A stretch of 7,288 nucleotides of DNA from an uncultured Atopobium sp. Its GTDB lineage: Bacteria; Actinomycetota; Coriobacteriia; Coriobacteriales; Atopobiaceae. The stretch's first letter is position 1, and each line of letters starts with the position of its first letter. The notes below the pieces were generated by a model that worked only from the letters and a program-made list of their open reading frames with translations, had not been told where the DNA came from and did not search any database. The stretch lies in assembly GCA_916720015.1 (NCBI GenBank), contig CAKAPZ010000049.1, forward strand, positions 1 through 7,288, given 5' to 3'. Positions 1-6,426 of this stretch are shown here, piece by piece. A program made the position numbers and the translations under genes.

Positions 1-22
1 CGCAGGTCAGAACCCTATCGGC

Positions 23-352
23 CTACTCCCACTCAATGGTCGCAGGTGGCTTTGGAGTGATGTCGTAAGCTACGCGGTTAACGCCGGCAACCTCGCTGAC
101 AATCCTAGAAGAAATGCGGGTCAGCAGCTCGTAAGGAAGCTTTGCCCAGTCAGCAGTCATAGCGTCGCTCGACTCAACGGCGCGTAGGATAACTGGACGA
201 GCATACGTACGCTCATCACCCATTACACCAACGGACTTAATGTCGGGTAGCACGGCAAAGTACTGCCAAACGCTGTGCTCGGAGTTGCGCTCGCCTGTCT
301 CGTCAAGCACTTTAACGTTAAAACGAGAAAAGCAGTTAAGCCTACTTATCAC
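23..352 (-). pseudogene. guaA: 3' fragment of guaA, GMP synthase (C-terminal XMP-binding/dimerisation domain)
   Basis: GMP synthase is cytoplasmic and aminates XMP to GMP with glutamine and ATP in purine synthesis. Only about the last 100 codons are here; a full GuaA is about 510-525 residues. Visible signatures are [20 protein letters not shown], then [12 protein letters not shown], and the canonical C-terminus KPPATIEWE followed by TAG at 23-25. The glutaminase domain and the ATP pyrophosphatase domain are absent. The open frame can be traced back to a GTG at 350-352, but that codon overlaps the fic stop, and the first dozen residues ([12 protein letters not shown]) do not look like GuaA. 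The homology seems to begin near position 310-315, so I do not take the GTG as a real start. It lies downstream of fic on the same strand. The best reading is a displaced gene end left by an insertion into guaA; an assembly join is the alternative. Confidence 0.85.
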
Positions 353-1241
353 CGTACGCGATTCGGAAGTAATCTAGCGTAGCTTTGAATCTATCCTGAG
401 CTGTAAGGCACGTATCAAGAAGATAGCCGTTCTCCTTATCCCACTTAGAGAGTCCGCGATAGTAGAAAGACTTCATATCATCAGAAATGACAAACGGAAC
501 AACGTCATAAGTAAGGCATTCTTTGAGCATGATCAACCTGCCGACACGCCCATTGCCGTCTTGGAATGGATGAATGCGCTCAAAGCGAACATGGTAATCA
601 ACAATGTCTTCAAAGGAATGGGAGCTGTTTGAGTTATAAGCCTTTAACAGCGACTTCATCTCTTGAGCAACATTTTCTGGAAGAGTGGTTTCTCGCCCAC
701 CAACCTCATTTGGAAAGAGTTTGTAATCTCCAACAGCAAACCAGTCCTGTACAGAATCTGTAGTTCCCGTTTTCAGAATACGGTGCAGTTCTTTAATAAT
801 GCCCTCTGTAAGGGGATCTTTTGCGTGGTCAATCACGTAATCGATAGCGCGGAAGTGATTCTGAGTTTCTACAATGTCATCAATGTGAACAGGATTTTCT
901 TCAACACCGATAGTTGCCGTTTCAAAAATCATGCGCGTCTGATCAAGGGAAAGCTTGCTTCCCTCAATGTGATTAGAGTTGTAGGTAAGCTCAACCTGGA
1001 GCTTATGGTAAATGCCGCCTTTTATTTTTGAGACCTTTTCTTCAATCAAGCGCGTAAGCAGCGGACTTGTTGACGATGTTTTAGCATTTTTACGAGAAGG
1101 TTTTACCGCATCGGCTGGAATGTTCCAGGTTTTTCCCACGAGAAAAGCGCCTGGTACGCGTCCATTAGCGCAGTAATTGCGCACACTTCTCTCAGATATG
1201 CCCCAGAGCTCAGCAATATCTGCTGCAGAAAGAAATCCCAT
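342..1241 (-). CDS. Fic family AMP-transferase with N-terminal helix-turn-helix (complete copy)
   Basis: Fic proteins usually transfer AMP from ATP to a hydroxyl side chain of a target protein. This 299-residue protein starts with an excisionase/MerR-like helix-turn-helix (about residues 4-48, with [14 protein letters not shown] and the wing [11 protein letters not shown]). A linker and a full Fic domain follow. The active-site motif [12 protein letters not shown] spans residues 224-235, with catalytic His224. An inhibitory-helix motif SNHIEG (Ser89, Glu93, Gly94) lies before the Fic core, which marks a class II, self-inhibited Fic. The probable target-binding flap is at about 180-190. ATG at 1241 is preferred; a TTG lies one codon upstream, and the GGGAGG site serves either. 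The gene has its own promoter and operator, so the protein probably represses itself. The target is unknown. The stop is about 30 bp from the guaA remnant. Confidence 0.92.
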   Translation of the reverse strand: MGFLSAADIAELWGISERSVRNYCANGRVPGAFLVGKTWNIPADAVKPSRKNAKTSSTSPLLTRLIEEKVSKIKGGIYHKLQVELTYNSNHIEGSKLSLDQTRMIFETATIGVEENPVHIDDIVETQNHFRAIDYVIDHAKDPLTEGIIKELHRILKTGTTDSVQDWFAVGDYKLFPNEVGGRETTLPENVAQEMKSLLKAYNSNSSHSFEDIVDYHVRFERIHPFQDGNGRVGRLIMLKECLTYDVVPFVISDDMKSFYYRGLSKWDKENGYLLDTCLTAQDRFKATLDYFRIAYGDK

Positions 1242-1256
1242 CAAGCTTTACCTCCC

Positions 1257-1318
1257 TATCGGCAAAAACTGATGAGATTATTATAACAAAGGAGGCTGTT
1301 TTTTGCCGATATCGGCAA
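1257..1318 (-). promoter_or_regulatory. fic promoter and palindromic operator (left copy)
   Basis: Mirror of the region at 6427-6488. The 16-bp palindrome TTGCCGATATCGGCAA is at 1303-1318, the -10 box TATAAT at 1280-1285 with an upstream TG, and the second half-site TTGCCGATA at 1257-1265, just before the ribosome binding site. The -35-like TCGGCA (1304-1309) is buried in the palindrome, which suggests repression by blocking RNA polymerase. Confidence 0.75.
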
Positions 1319-1369
1319 TAAATGCAAGAACCTGTATGAGCTTTGAATTATCTTGCGAGGATTGTTCTA

Positions 1370-2239
1370 CTACTTGTCGAAGGTATTATTGTTTATGTCG
1401 TTTAACTCCACAAACACATTTTTTGCAGCCTTGCAGCAGTCCTGAAGAGCGATTCCTTTTGCGTACGGATTCTTCCTCACGTACGTCGCCCACTGTGCTT
1501 GCATAGCAGCATCGCCAGCAACATCGTCGAGCACCTCGGTCCAACGTGCGATAACGGCTTGACTATTTCTTTTCTCACAAGTCGATGCCAAGGCATTTCT
1601 CAATGTTTCCATATTGATGTCATTTCTTTTAACACCCAACAGAACATGAATGTCATAGAAATCTCGGAGACGGGTATTGGTAACTCCGCGAGATACCACA
1701 GTCTCAAGTTTTTCCGCGAGTACAGTCTCGATTGGATATGCCATGAGGCTAATTTCGCCCTCACCGAAGAGCAGCGGGTAGCTGTACTCCACCGCATCCG
1801 GCGTGATTCTGTCACCGGTGGTGACATCTACTGTTAGCGGGACCAACATGGGAGGATAGCTCCCCTTGAGATGTACGCGAATGCCTGGATAGTCATCGGT
1901 CTCGCGAATGTCTTCGATTCTGTCTAACTCAAACTCCCAATCGTCGTCTACCTGGACTGCCATGATGTCGCGAAAAACCTTCTCTGCAGAATCATGGGTA
2001 AGAGCGAACCCTCTGACCGTCGTGTCCAAGTCCATGGTTGTCCTAGAGCTGACGCCAACGAGGGACGCGATGAGCACGCCGCCCTTGATAACAATGTTGT
2101 CTCTCCATGTTGATCTTGAGAGGCGCTCAAGCAACCTCTCAAGGAGGTAACTCTGCATGAGTGCCTGAGTGGGGATTCCCGCCTCCTTGGCCATGTTATT
2201 CACATGTGCCTTGAGCTGCATTGCGTTCTTCATCCTCAC
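1370..2239 (-). CDS. abiEii: AbiEii toxin, nucleotidyltransferase (left copy)
   Basis: Identical 289-residue copy of the gene at 5506-6375, where the motifs are described. It starts with GTG at 2239, overlapping the abiEi stop by four bases, and ends with TAG followed at once by a second TAG. The 130 bp between its stop and fic carry only the fic control region, and I see no convincing terminator there, so some read-through from the AbiE operon into fic is possible. Confidence 0.92.
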   Translation of the reverse strand: MRMKNAMQLKAHVNNMAKEAGIPTQALMQSYLLERLLERLSRSTWRDNIVIKGGVLIASLVGVSSRTTMDLDTTVRGFALTHDSAEKVFRDIMAVQVDDDWEFELDRIEDIRETDDYPGIRVHLKGSYPPMLVPLTVDVTTGDRITPDAVEYSYPLLFGEGEISLMAYPIETVLAEKLETVVSRGVTNTRLRDFYDIHVLLGVKRNDINMETLRNALASTCEKRNSQAVIARWTEVLDDVAGDAAMQAQWATYVRKNPYAKGIALQDCCKAAKNVFVELNDINNNTFDK

Positions 2240-2817
2240 AGCAGCACCTCCAGGTAATTTCGGATTTTCTTCTCAACCCCAAGTCTACATGCGTACTCAA
2301 CTAGTTTCTTTACATCTCTCTTTGGACTTTTAACATAGGCCCGCATCGCCGGAATGACAATCTGTGAGTCTACTGTGCCCTGACCCCTGACCAGGTCGCA
2401 AAGTGTTCTCTCTAGATCGTACGCCCTAACAATATTGCCATGTTGAGTAGTAAGCTCTACCAGTCCAAGTTCAAGCACCTCGTCAGCACAGGTGCGACAG
2501 ACTATCCCCGCCTCCCTGACGGGTGTGGAGTTGTAGCCTCTAGGGAACGTCATGGTGAGGGAAAAGGGTGCGCGGTCGGTCATGCCGTGCAGAAACAGCG
2601 CCGTTTCATCGGAGAATACGCCACGCGAAAACCGGTGTTGAGCGGCAAGGTATGGGTCCTCCCATGTCTCCGGAAGAGCGTAGAGACCGCGCCCAACCTG
2701 AACCAGCTCACCTCTATCGACAGCCTCAGCAAGCTTTCTCCTGGGAATGCCAGAGGCAGTGACCTGCGATGCTGACACGTAGCCATTCCGGCCTTTCGCA
2801 ATCTCGATTAAGGTCAT
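2236..2817 (-). CDS. abiEi: AbiEi antitoxin/transcriptional repressor (left copy)
   Basis: Identical 193-residue copy of the gene at 4928-5509. The ATG at 2817 is chosen because it follows a GGAAAGAGGG ribosome binding site. The longer frame beginning with TTG at 2883 would put the operator inside the coding sequence. It is the first gene of the abiEi-abiEii pair on this arm. Confidence 0.9.
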   Translation of the reverse strand: MTLIEIAKGRNGYVSASQVTASGIPRRKLAEAVDRGELVQVGRGLYALPETWEDPYLAAQHRFSRGVFSDETALFLHGMTDRAPFSLTMTFPRGYNSTPVREAGIVCRTCADEVLELGLVELTTQHGNIVRAYDLERTLCDLVRGQGTVDSQIVIPAMRAYVKSPKRDVKKLVEYACRLGVEKKIRNYLEVLL

Positions 2818-2837
2818 GGCAACCCTCTTTCCAAATC

Positions 2838-2881
2838 GTACATTTATGCTGAATATTATTTCATATTCAGCATAAATGTAC
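2838..2881. promoter_or_regulatory. AbiE operon operator: 19-bp perfect inverted repeat (left copy)
   Basis: Two 19-bp half-sites, GTACATTTATGCTGAATAT and its complement, flank a 6-bp spacer 20 bp upstream of the abiEi ATG. On the minus strand a TTGTAC (2878-2883) and an AATAAT (2855-2860), 17 bp apart, form a likely promoter within the repeat. AbiEi proteins are known to repress their operon through inverted repeats at the promoter, so this is the expected binding site. Confidence 0.75.
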
Positions 2882-2945
2882 AACTCTGCATGATTGGATC
2901 ATGAGCTTACATGAAAGGACTTTAATGAGAGGGTTGCGGCTTACC

Positions 2946-3011
2946 TCAAAAAGCGACATTCGTGCTGTTACACTTAGGACATACGGGGTTACTTGAATTT
3001 TGCTTTTCCAT
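2946..3011 (-). pseudogene. Zinc-ribbon N-terminal remnant (left copy)
   Basis: Mirror of 4734-4799. The 21 codons contain the single knuckle CPKCNSTNV and stop at TGA. A GGGAG ribosome binding site lies 5 bases before the ATG. Confidence 0.45.
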
Positions 3012-3080
3012 TGGCACTCCCATCTCACGAGGTCTACTAAAAGACACGCTTTATAGAAATACCAGTCTGCGTAATGACAT

Positions 3081-3114
3081 AAAAAAATACTGTCCACTGA
3101 AATGGACAGTATTT
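3081..3114 (-). terminator. Rho-independent terminator of the DUF4160-DUF2442 operon (left copy)
   Basis: Mirror of 4631-4664. On the minus strand a perfect 12-bp stem with a 6-base loop (TTTCAG) is followed by a run of T residues, 21 bp after the DUF2442 stop codon. Confidence 0.9.
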
Positions 3115-3135
3115 GAGGTTGAATATTTGTAGTTC

Positions 3136-3570
3136 TTAGCACATAGGATTGCCATACTCGCGCAACATAGCGTCACGGTTAATAATCCACTGCTTGCCAT
3201 ACTTGCGAGCATCCACGCCTGGAACTATCTTGCCGTATGCAACAGCCTTACGCAGAGTGGACTCACTTAAACCCCAAAGCTCGCTGGCATCCGAAAACGA
3301 TATGAGTCCATCAAAGGGCGTTGCAACATCGGTTCCATTCTCCCACAGCTCGTCGCAAGAGAGATCAAGGTCATCGTTCCAAATAATACCGTAGCCTCCC
3401 TGATCAACCTCTACGTCTCTGAACAGCGACTCATCTTTCAGAAGCTTAAAAGCAGAAAAACGCCTCATGAGCGGAGCTACATCGTAAATTTTTGTGGTGC
3501 CGTTGGTAAACTGGACGCTCAACTTTAAGCCAGTCAGAGCAGAGACGTCTTTTACCTTATGGAATTTCAT
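3136..3570 (-). CDS. DUF2442 protein with C-terminal helix-turn-helix (left copy)
   Basis: Identical 144-residue copy of the gene at 4175-4609, where the domains are described. It starts at ATG 3570 behind an AAAGGAGA ribosome binding site and ends with TAA, 25 bp downstream of the broken DUF4160 gene. Confidence 0.88.
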   Translation of the reverse strand: MKFHKVKDVSALTGLKLSVQFTNGTTKIYDVAPLMRRFSAFKLLKDESLFRDVEVDQGGYGIIWNDDLDLSCDELWENGTDVATPFDGLISFSDASELWGLSESTLRKAVAYGKIVPGVDARKYGKQWIINRDAMLREYGNPMC

Positions 3571-3595
3571 AATCTGTCTCCTTTAGACGAGCGGA

Positions 3596-3838
3596 TCAAT
3601 TTTTTTTAAATTCTTGCGTCTCCCAAATATCAAGAAGCTCAGTTTGGTGAATCTCTATCCACTCGCGCACCATACCAGCAGCGCGAGTCGGCAGACTACC
3701 ATCAATCTCCTCACCCGAATTAATGTCAAAAGCTGCAGTATCCTCACCATAAATCGCATGGATGTGCGGTGGATTGTGCTCTGATCCCAAGAAATACATA
3801 CGTATAACTATTCAATAAAACCTTGCAAGTGTTGGCAT
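3596..3838 (-). pseudogene. DUF4160 gene with in-frame TGA at codon 9 (left copy)
   Basis: Mirror of 3907-4149, with the same TGA (3812-3814) where a glycine codon is expected. The ATG at 3838 has an AAAGGA ribosome binding site. The open part downstream of the TGA, from ATG 3799, codes 67 residues including HNPPHIHA. Because the arms are identical, finding the same TGA here is not independent support for the mutation. Confidence 0.8.
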
Positions 3839-3852
3839 GTAAGTCCTTTCGG

Positions 3853-3892
3853 CTTGTCTATTATATCACGTTAACGTGATATAATAGACAAG
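3853..3892. promoter_or_regulatory. Palindromic operator with extended -10 promoter(s) at the axis of symmetry
   Basis: The core ATATCACGTTAACGTGATAT is centred on the axis of the giant repeat. On the plus strand TGATATAAT (3877-3885) is an extended -10 element, which needs little help from a -35. A weak TTGTCT lies 20 bp upstream. Transcription would begin near 3892, about 15 bases before the DUF4160 ATG at 3907. The minus strand carries the mirror promoter. In a normal single-copy genome only one direction may exist. How much of this palindrome is natural cannot be told from this window. By analogy with the other two operators here, the core could be bound by the helix-turn-helix of the DUF2442 protein. 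Confidence 0.6.
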
Positions 3893-3906
3893 CCGAAAGG
3901 ACTTAC

Positions 3907-4149
3907 ATGCCAACACTTGCAAGGTTTTATTGAATAGTTATACGTATGTATTTCTTGGGATCAGAGCACAATCCACCGCACATCCATGCGATTTATGGTG
4001 AGGATACTGCAGCTTTTGACATTAATTCGGGTGAGGAGATTGATGGTAGTCTGCCGACTCGCGCTGCTGGTATGGTGCGCGAGTGGATAGAGATTCACCA
4101 AACTGAGCTTCTTGATATTTGGGAGACGCAAGAATTTAAAAAAAATTGA
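3907..4149 (+). pseudogene. DUF4160 protein gene interrupted by an in-frame TGA
   Basis: Translation from ATG 3907 gives MPTLARFY, then TGA (3931-3933), then IVIRMYFLG and onward to EFKKN and a TGA stop. DUF4160 proteins commonly start MPT.(S)..FYGI.IRMYF, so the TGA sits where Gly (GGA) is expected, one base change away. The total of 80 codons fits the family, as does the conserved HNPPHIHA at residues 21-28. An AAAGGA site 5 bases before ATG 3907 supports this start. The next ATG, 3946, has no Shine-Dalgarno and would give a 67-residue protein without the first strand. DUF4160 genes often sit beside DUF2442 genes and the pair is suspected to be a toxin-antitoxin system, but I know of no proven activity. 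It could be a dead gene, a base error, or low-level readthrough or restart. Confidence 0.82.
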
Positions 4150-4174
4150 TCCGCTCGTCTAAAGGAGACAGATT

Positions 4175-4609
4175 ATGAAATTCCATAAGGTAAAAGACGT
4201 CTCTGCTCTGACTGGCTTAAAGTTGAGCGTCCAGTTTACCAACGGCACCACAAAAATTTACGATGTAGCTCCGCTCATGAGGCGTTTTTCTGCTTTTAAG
4301 CTTCTGAAAGATGAGTCGCTGTTCAGAGACGTAGAGGTTGATCAGGGAGGCTACGGTATTATTTGGAACGATGACCTTGATCTCTCTTGCGACGAGCTGT
4401 GGGAGAATGGAACCGATGTTGCAACGCCCTTTGATGGACTCATATCGTTTTCGGATGCCAGCGAGCTTTGGGGTTTAAGTGAGTCCACTCTGCGTAAGGC
4501 TGTTGCATACGGCAAGATAGTTCCAGGCGTGGATGCTCGCAAGTATGGCAAGCAGTGGATTATTAACCGTGACGCTATGTTGCGCGAGTATGGCAATCCT
4601 ATGTGCTAA
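4175..4609 (+). CDS. DUF2442 protein with C-terminal helix-turn-helix domain
   Basis: This 144-residue protein has two parts. Residues 1-80 match the DUF2442 pattern: VKDVSALTGLKLSVQFTNG, then YDVAPLM...F..LKDESLF and the ending YGIIWNDDLDLSCDELWENG. Residues 88-140 add an excisionase/MerR-like helix-turn-helix, DASELWGLSESTLRKAV, with the wing GKQWIINRDAM, closely resembling the N-terminus of the Fic protein in this window. The gene follows DUF4160 by 25 bp behind a strong AAAGGAGA site and ends just before a terminator, so the two form an operon. I infer that it is the DNA-binding, antitoxin-like partner that represses the shared promoter. The biochemical role of DUF2442 is not established. 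Many DUF2442 proteins are single-domain and shorter, so the added domain is notable. Confidence 0.88.
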   Translation: MKFHKVKDVSALTGLKLSVQFTNGTTKIYDVAPLMRRFSAFKLLKDESLFRDVEVDQGGYGIIWNDDLDLSCDELWENGTDVATPFDGLISFSDASELWGLSESTLRKAVAYGKIVPGVDARKYGKQWIINRDAMLREYGNPMC

Positions 4610-4630
4610 GAACTACAAATATTCAACCTC

Positions 4631-4664
4631 AAATACTGTCCATTTCAGTGGACAGTATTTTTTT
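4631..4664 (+). terminator. Rho-independent terminator after the DUF2442 gene
   Basis: AAATACTGTCCA (4631-4642), loop TTTCAG and TGGACAGTATTT (4649-4660) form a perfect 12-bp stem that runs into T residues up to 4664. It starts 21 bp past the DUF2442 stop and separates the DUF4160-DUF2442 operon from the AbiE operon. The opposite side lacks a long T run, so it should work mainly in this direction. Confidence 0.92.
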
Positions 4665-4733
4665 ATGTCATTACGCAGACTGGTATTTCTATAAAGCGTG
4701 TCTTTTAGTAGACCTCGTGAGATGGGAGTGCCA

Positions 4734-4799
4734 ATGGAAAAGCAAAATTCAAGTAACCCCGTATGTCCTAAGTGTAACAGCACGAATGTCGCTTTTTGA
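4734..4799 (+). pseudogene. Remnant of a small zinc-ribbon protein
   Basis: In the 330 bp between DUF2442 and abiEi there is a 21-codon frame, MEKQNSSNPVCPKCNSTNVAF, with GGGAG 5 bases before its ATG. CPxCxSxNV is the usual first knuckle of small zinc-ribbon proteins, which need a second Cys pair 15-50 residues later. Here the frame stops at TGA (4797-4799), and reading on reaches TAA after only seven more codons with no Cys. It is most likely the surviving 5' end of a deleted gene. A TATAAA at 4690-4695 might be its -10 box, without a good -35. A chance short frame cannot be excluded. Confidence 0.5.
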
Positions 4800-4841
4800 G
4801 GTAAGCCGCAACCCTCTCATTAAAGTCCTTTCATGTAAGCT

Positions 4842-4856
4842 CATGATCCAATCATG
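4842..4856. repeat. Short inverted repeat upstream of the AbiE promoter
   Basis: CATGAT, CCA, ATCATG forms a 6-bp inverted repeat with a 3-bp spacer, 5 bp before the putative -35 box of the AbiE promoter. AbiE promoters studied elsewhere can have two inverted repeats bound by AbiEi. This could be an auxiliary site, but its sequence differs from the main repeat and it is short enough to be chance. Confidence 0.3.
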
Positions 4857-4861
4857 CAGAG

Positions 4862-4907
4862 TTGTACATTTATGCTGAATATGAAATAATATTCAGCATA
4901 AATGTAC
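4862..4907 (+). promoter_or_regulatory. AbiE operon promoter embedded in a 19-bp inverted-repeat operator
   Basis: GTACATTTATGCTGAATAT (4864-4882), spacer GAAATA, and the exact complement (4889-4907) form a perfect 19-bp inverted repeat. TTGTAC (4862-4867) and AATAAT (4885-4890), with a 17-bp spacer, look like a sigma-70 promoter whose core is covered by the repeat. The second half-site ends 20 bp before the abiEi ATG. Autorepression of abiE operons by AbiEi binding to inverted repeats is established for the family; that this repeat is the site is inference from position and symmetry. Confidence 0.78.
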
Positions 4908-4927
4908 GATTTGGAAAGAGGGTTGCC

Positions 4928-5509
4928 ATGACCTTAATCGAGATTGCGAAAGGCCGGAATGGCTACGTGTCAGCATCGCAGGTCACTGCCTCTGGCATTC
5001 CCAGGAGAAAGCTTGCTGAGGCTGTCGATAGAGGTGAGCTGGTTCAGGTTGGGCGCGGTCTCTACGCTCTTCCGGAGACATGGGAGGACCCATACCTTGC
5101 CGCTCAACACCGGTTTTCGCGTGGCGTATTCTCCGATGAAACGGCGCTGTTTCTGCACGGCATGACCGACCGCGCACCCTTTTCCCTCACCATGACGTTC
5201 CCTAGAGGCTACAACTCCACACCCGTCAGGGAGGCGGGGATAGTCTGTCGCACCTGTGCTGACGAGGTGCTTGAACTTGGACTGGTAGAGCTTACTACTC
5301 AACATGGCAATATTGTTAGGGCGTACGATCTAGAGAGAACACTTTGCGACCTGGTCAGGGGTCAGGGCACAGTAGACTCACAGATTGTCATTCCGGCGAT
5401 GCGGGCCTATGTTAAAAGTCCAAAGAGAGATGTAAAGAAACTAGTTGAGTACGCATGTAGACTTGGGGTTGAGAAGAAAATCCGAAATTACCTGGAGGTG
5501 CTGCTGTGA
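4928..5509 (+). CDS. abiEi: AbiEi antitoxin and transcriptional repressor of the AbiE type IV system
   Basis: AbiEi is the antitoxin and autorepressor of AbiE, a phage-exclusion type IV toxin-antitoxin system in which the two proteins are not thought to form a complex. The 193-residue protein has an N-terminal winged helix-turn-helix (about 1-48, SASQVTASGIPRRKLAEAVD then GELVQVGRGLYALP). The C-terminal AbiEi domain follows, with FSDETALFLHGMTDR, TFPRGYN and YDLERTLCDLVRG. ATG 4928 follows GGAAAGAGGG. A frame extending to TTG 4862 exists, but it would begin at the promoter -35 box and its extra 22 residues are translated operator. The stop overlaps the abiEii start (GTGA), so the two are translationally coupled. 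Expression should be self-limited through the 19-bp inverted repeat upstream. Confidence 0.9.
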   Translation: MTLIEIAKGRNGYVSASQVTASGIPRRKLAEAVDRGELVQVGRGLYALPETWEDPYLAAQHRFSRGVFSDETALFLHGMTDRAPFSLTMTFPRGYNSTPVREAGIVCRTCADEVLELGLVELTTQHGNIVRAYDLERTLCDLVRGQGTVDSQIVIPAMRAYVKSPKRDVKKLVEYACRLGVEKKIRNYLEVLL

Positions 5510-6375
5510 GGATGAAGAACGCAATGCAGCTCAAGGCACATGTGAATAACATGGCCAAGGAGGCGGGAATCCCCACTCAGGCACTCATGCAGAGTTACCT
5601 CCTTGAGAGGTTGCTTGAGCGCCTCTCAAGATCAACATGGAGAGACAACATTGTTATCAAGGGCGGCGTGCTCATCGCGTCCCTCGTTGGCGTCAGCTCT
5701 AGGACAACCATGGACTTGGACACGACGGTCAGAGGGTTCGCTCTTACCCATGATTCTGCAGAGAAGGTTTTTCGCGACATCATGGCAGTCCAGGTAGACG
5801 ACGATTGGGAGTTTGAGTTAGACAGAATCGAAGACATTCGCGAGACCGATGACTATCCAGGCATTCGCGTACATCTCAAGGGGAGCTATCCTCCCATGTT
5901 GGTCCCGCTAACAGTAGATGTCACCACCGGTGACAGAATCACGCCGGATGCGGTGGAGTACAGCTACCCGCTGCTCTTCGGTGAGGGCGAAATTAGCCTC
6001 ATGGCATATCCAATCGAGACTGTACTCGCGGAAAAACTTGAGACTGTGGTATCTCGCGGAGTTACCAATACCCGTCTCCGAGATTTCTATGACATTCATG
6101 TTCTGTTGGGTGTTAAAAGAAATGACATCAATATGGAAACATTGAGAAATGCCTTGGCATCGACTTGTGAGAAAAGAAATAGTCAAGCCGTTATCGCACG
6201 TTGGACCGAGGTGCTCGACGATGTTGCTGGCGATGCTGCTATGCAAGCACAGTGGGCGACGTACGTGAGGAAGAATCCGTACGCAAAAGGAATCGCTCTT
6301 CAGGACTGCTGCAAGGCTGCAAAAAATGTGTTTGTGGAGTTAAACGACATAAACAATAATACCTTCGACAAGTAG
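5506..6375 (+). CDS. abiEii: AbiEii toxin, nucleotidyltransferase of the AbiE type IV system
   Basis: AbiEii is a DNA-polymerase-beta-like nucleotidyltransferase that causes growth arrest; related MenT toxins modify tRNA. The 289-residue length is normal for the family. Key motifs are visible: KGG at 52-54, then SSRTTMDLDTT with Asp70 and Asp72 as likely metal ligands, Asp138 in LTVDVTTGD as a probable third acidic residue, and AEKLETVVSRGVTNTRLRDFYDI at 175-197 with Lys177, Arg190 and Asp193. All look intact, so the toxin should be active. GTG at 5506 is chosen because GGAGG (5494-5498) lies 7 bases upstream; ATG 5512 would be too far from it. The GTGA overlap with abiEi ties toxin synthesis to antitoxin translation. 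Two TAG codons in a row end the gene. Confidence 0.93.
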   Translation: MRMKNAMQLKAHVNNMAKEAGIPTQALMQSYLLERLLERLSRSTWRDNIVIKGGVLIASLVGVSSRTTMDLDTTVRGFALTHDSAEKVFRDIMAVQVDDDWEFELDRIEDIRETDDYPGIRVHLKGSYPPMLVPLTVDVTTGDRITPDAVEYSYPLLFGEGEISLMAYPIETVLAEKLETVVSRGVTNTRLRDFYDIHVLLGVKRNDINMETLRNALASTCEKRNSQAVIARWTEVLDDVAGDAAMQAQWATYVRKNPYAKGIALQDCCKAAKNVFVELNDINNNTFDK

Positions 6376-6426
6376 TAGAACAATCCTCGCAAGATAATTC
6401 AAAGCTCATACAGGTTCTTGCATTTA

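Noticed and set aside
12..21. CCCTATCGGC after guaA repeats at 1253-1262 before fic, as a possible attachment site or operator
   Set aside because: Only 10 bases match and the flanks differ. The copy near fic is already explained by the operator half-site plus the ribosome binding site. Chance is likely in several kilobases.
309..319. CACTTTAACGT near the guaA-fic junction resembles CACGTTAACGT at the axis (3867-3877), as a pair of attachment cores
   Set aside because: Ten of eleven matching bases in AT-rich palindromic DNA is weak, and the axis copy may be distorted by the fold-back.
350..352. GTG as a true start for a short GuaA-like protein
   Set aside because: It overlaps the fic stop, lacks a convincing ribosome binding site, and the first residues do not resemble GuaA.
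3931..3933. TGA as a sense codon (Gly or Trp) across the genome
   Set aside because: AbiEi, AbiEii, Fic and DUF2442 contain no internal TGA, and TGA is used as a normal stop for abiEi and DUF4160. One isolated TGA fits a mutation better.
4603..4878. A 91-codon open frame between DUF2442 and abiEi (and its mirror at 2867-3142)
   Set aside because: It runs through the terminator stem and the AbiE operator, has no ribosome binding site at its start and resembles no family. The stretch is better explained as control DNA plus the zinc-ribbon remnant.
6376..6426. GCAAGA and TCTTGC after abiEii as a terminator
   Set aside because: A 6-bp stem with a loop of about 20 bases and no T run is not a credible rho-independent terminator.
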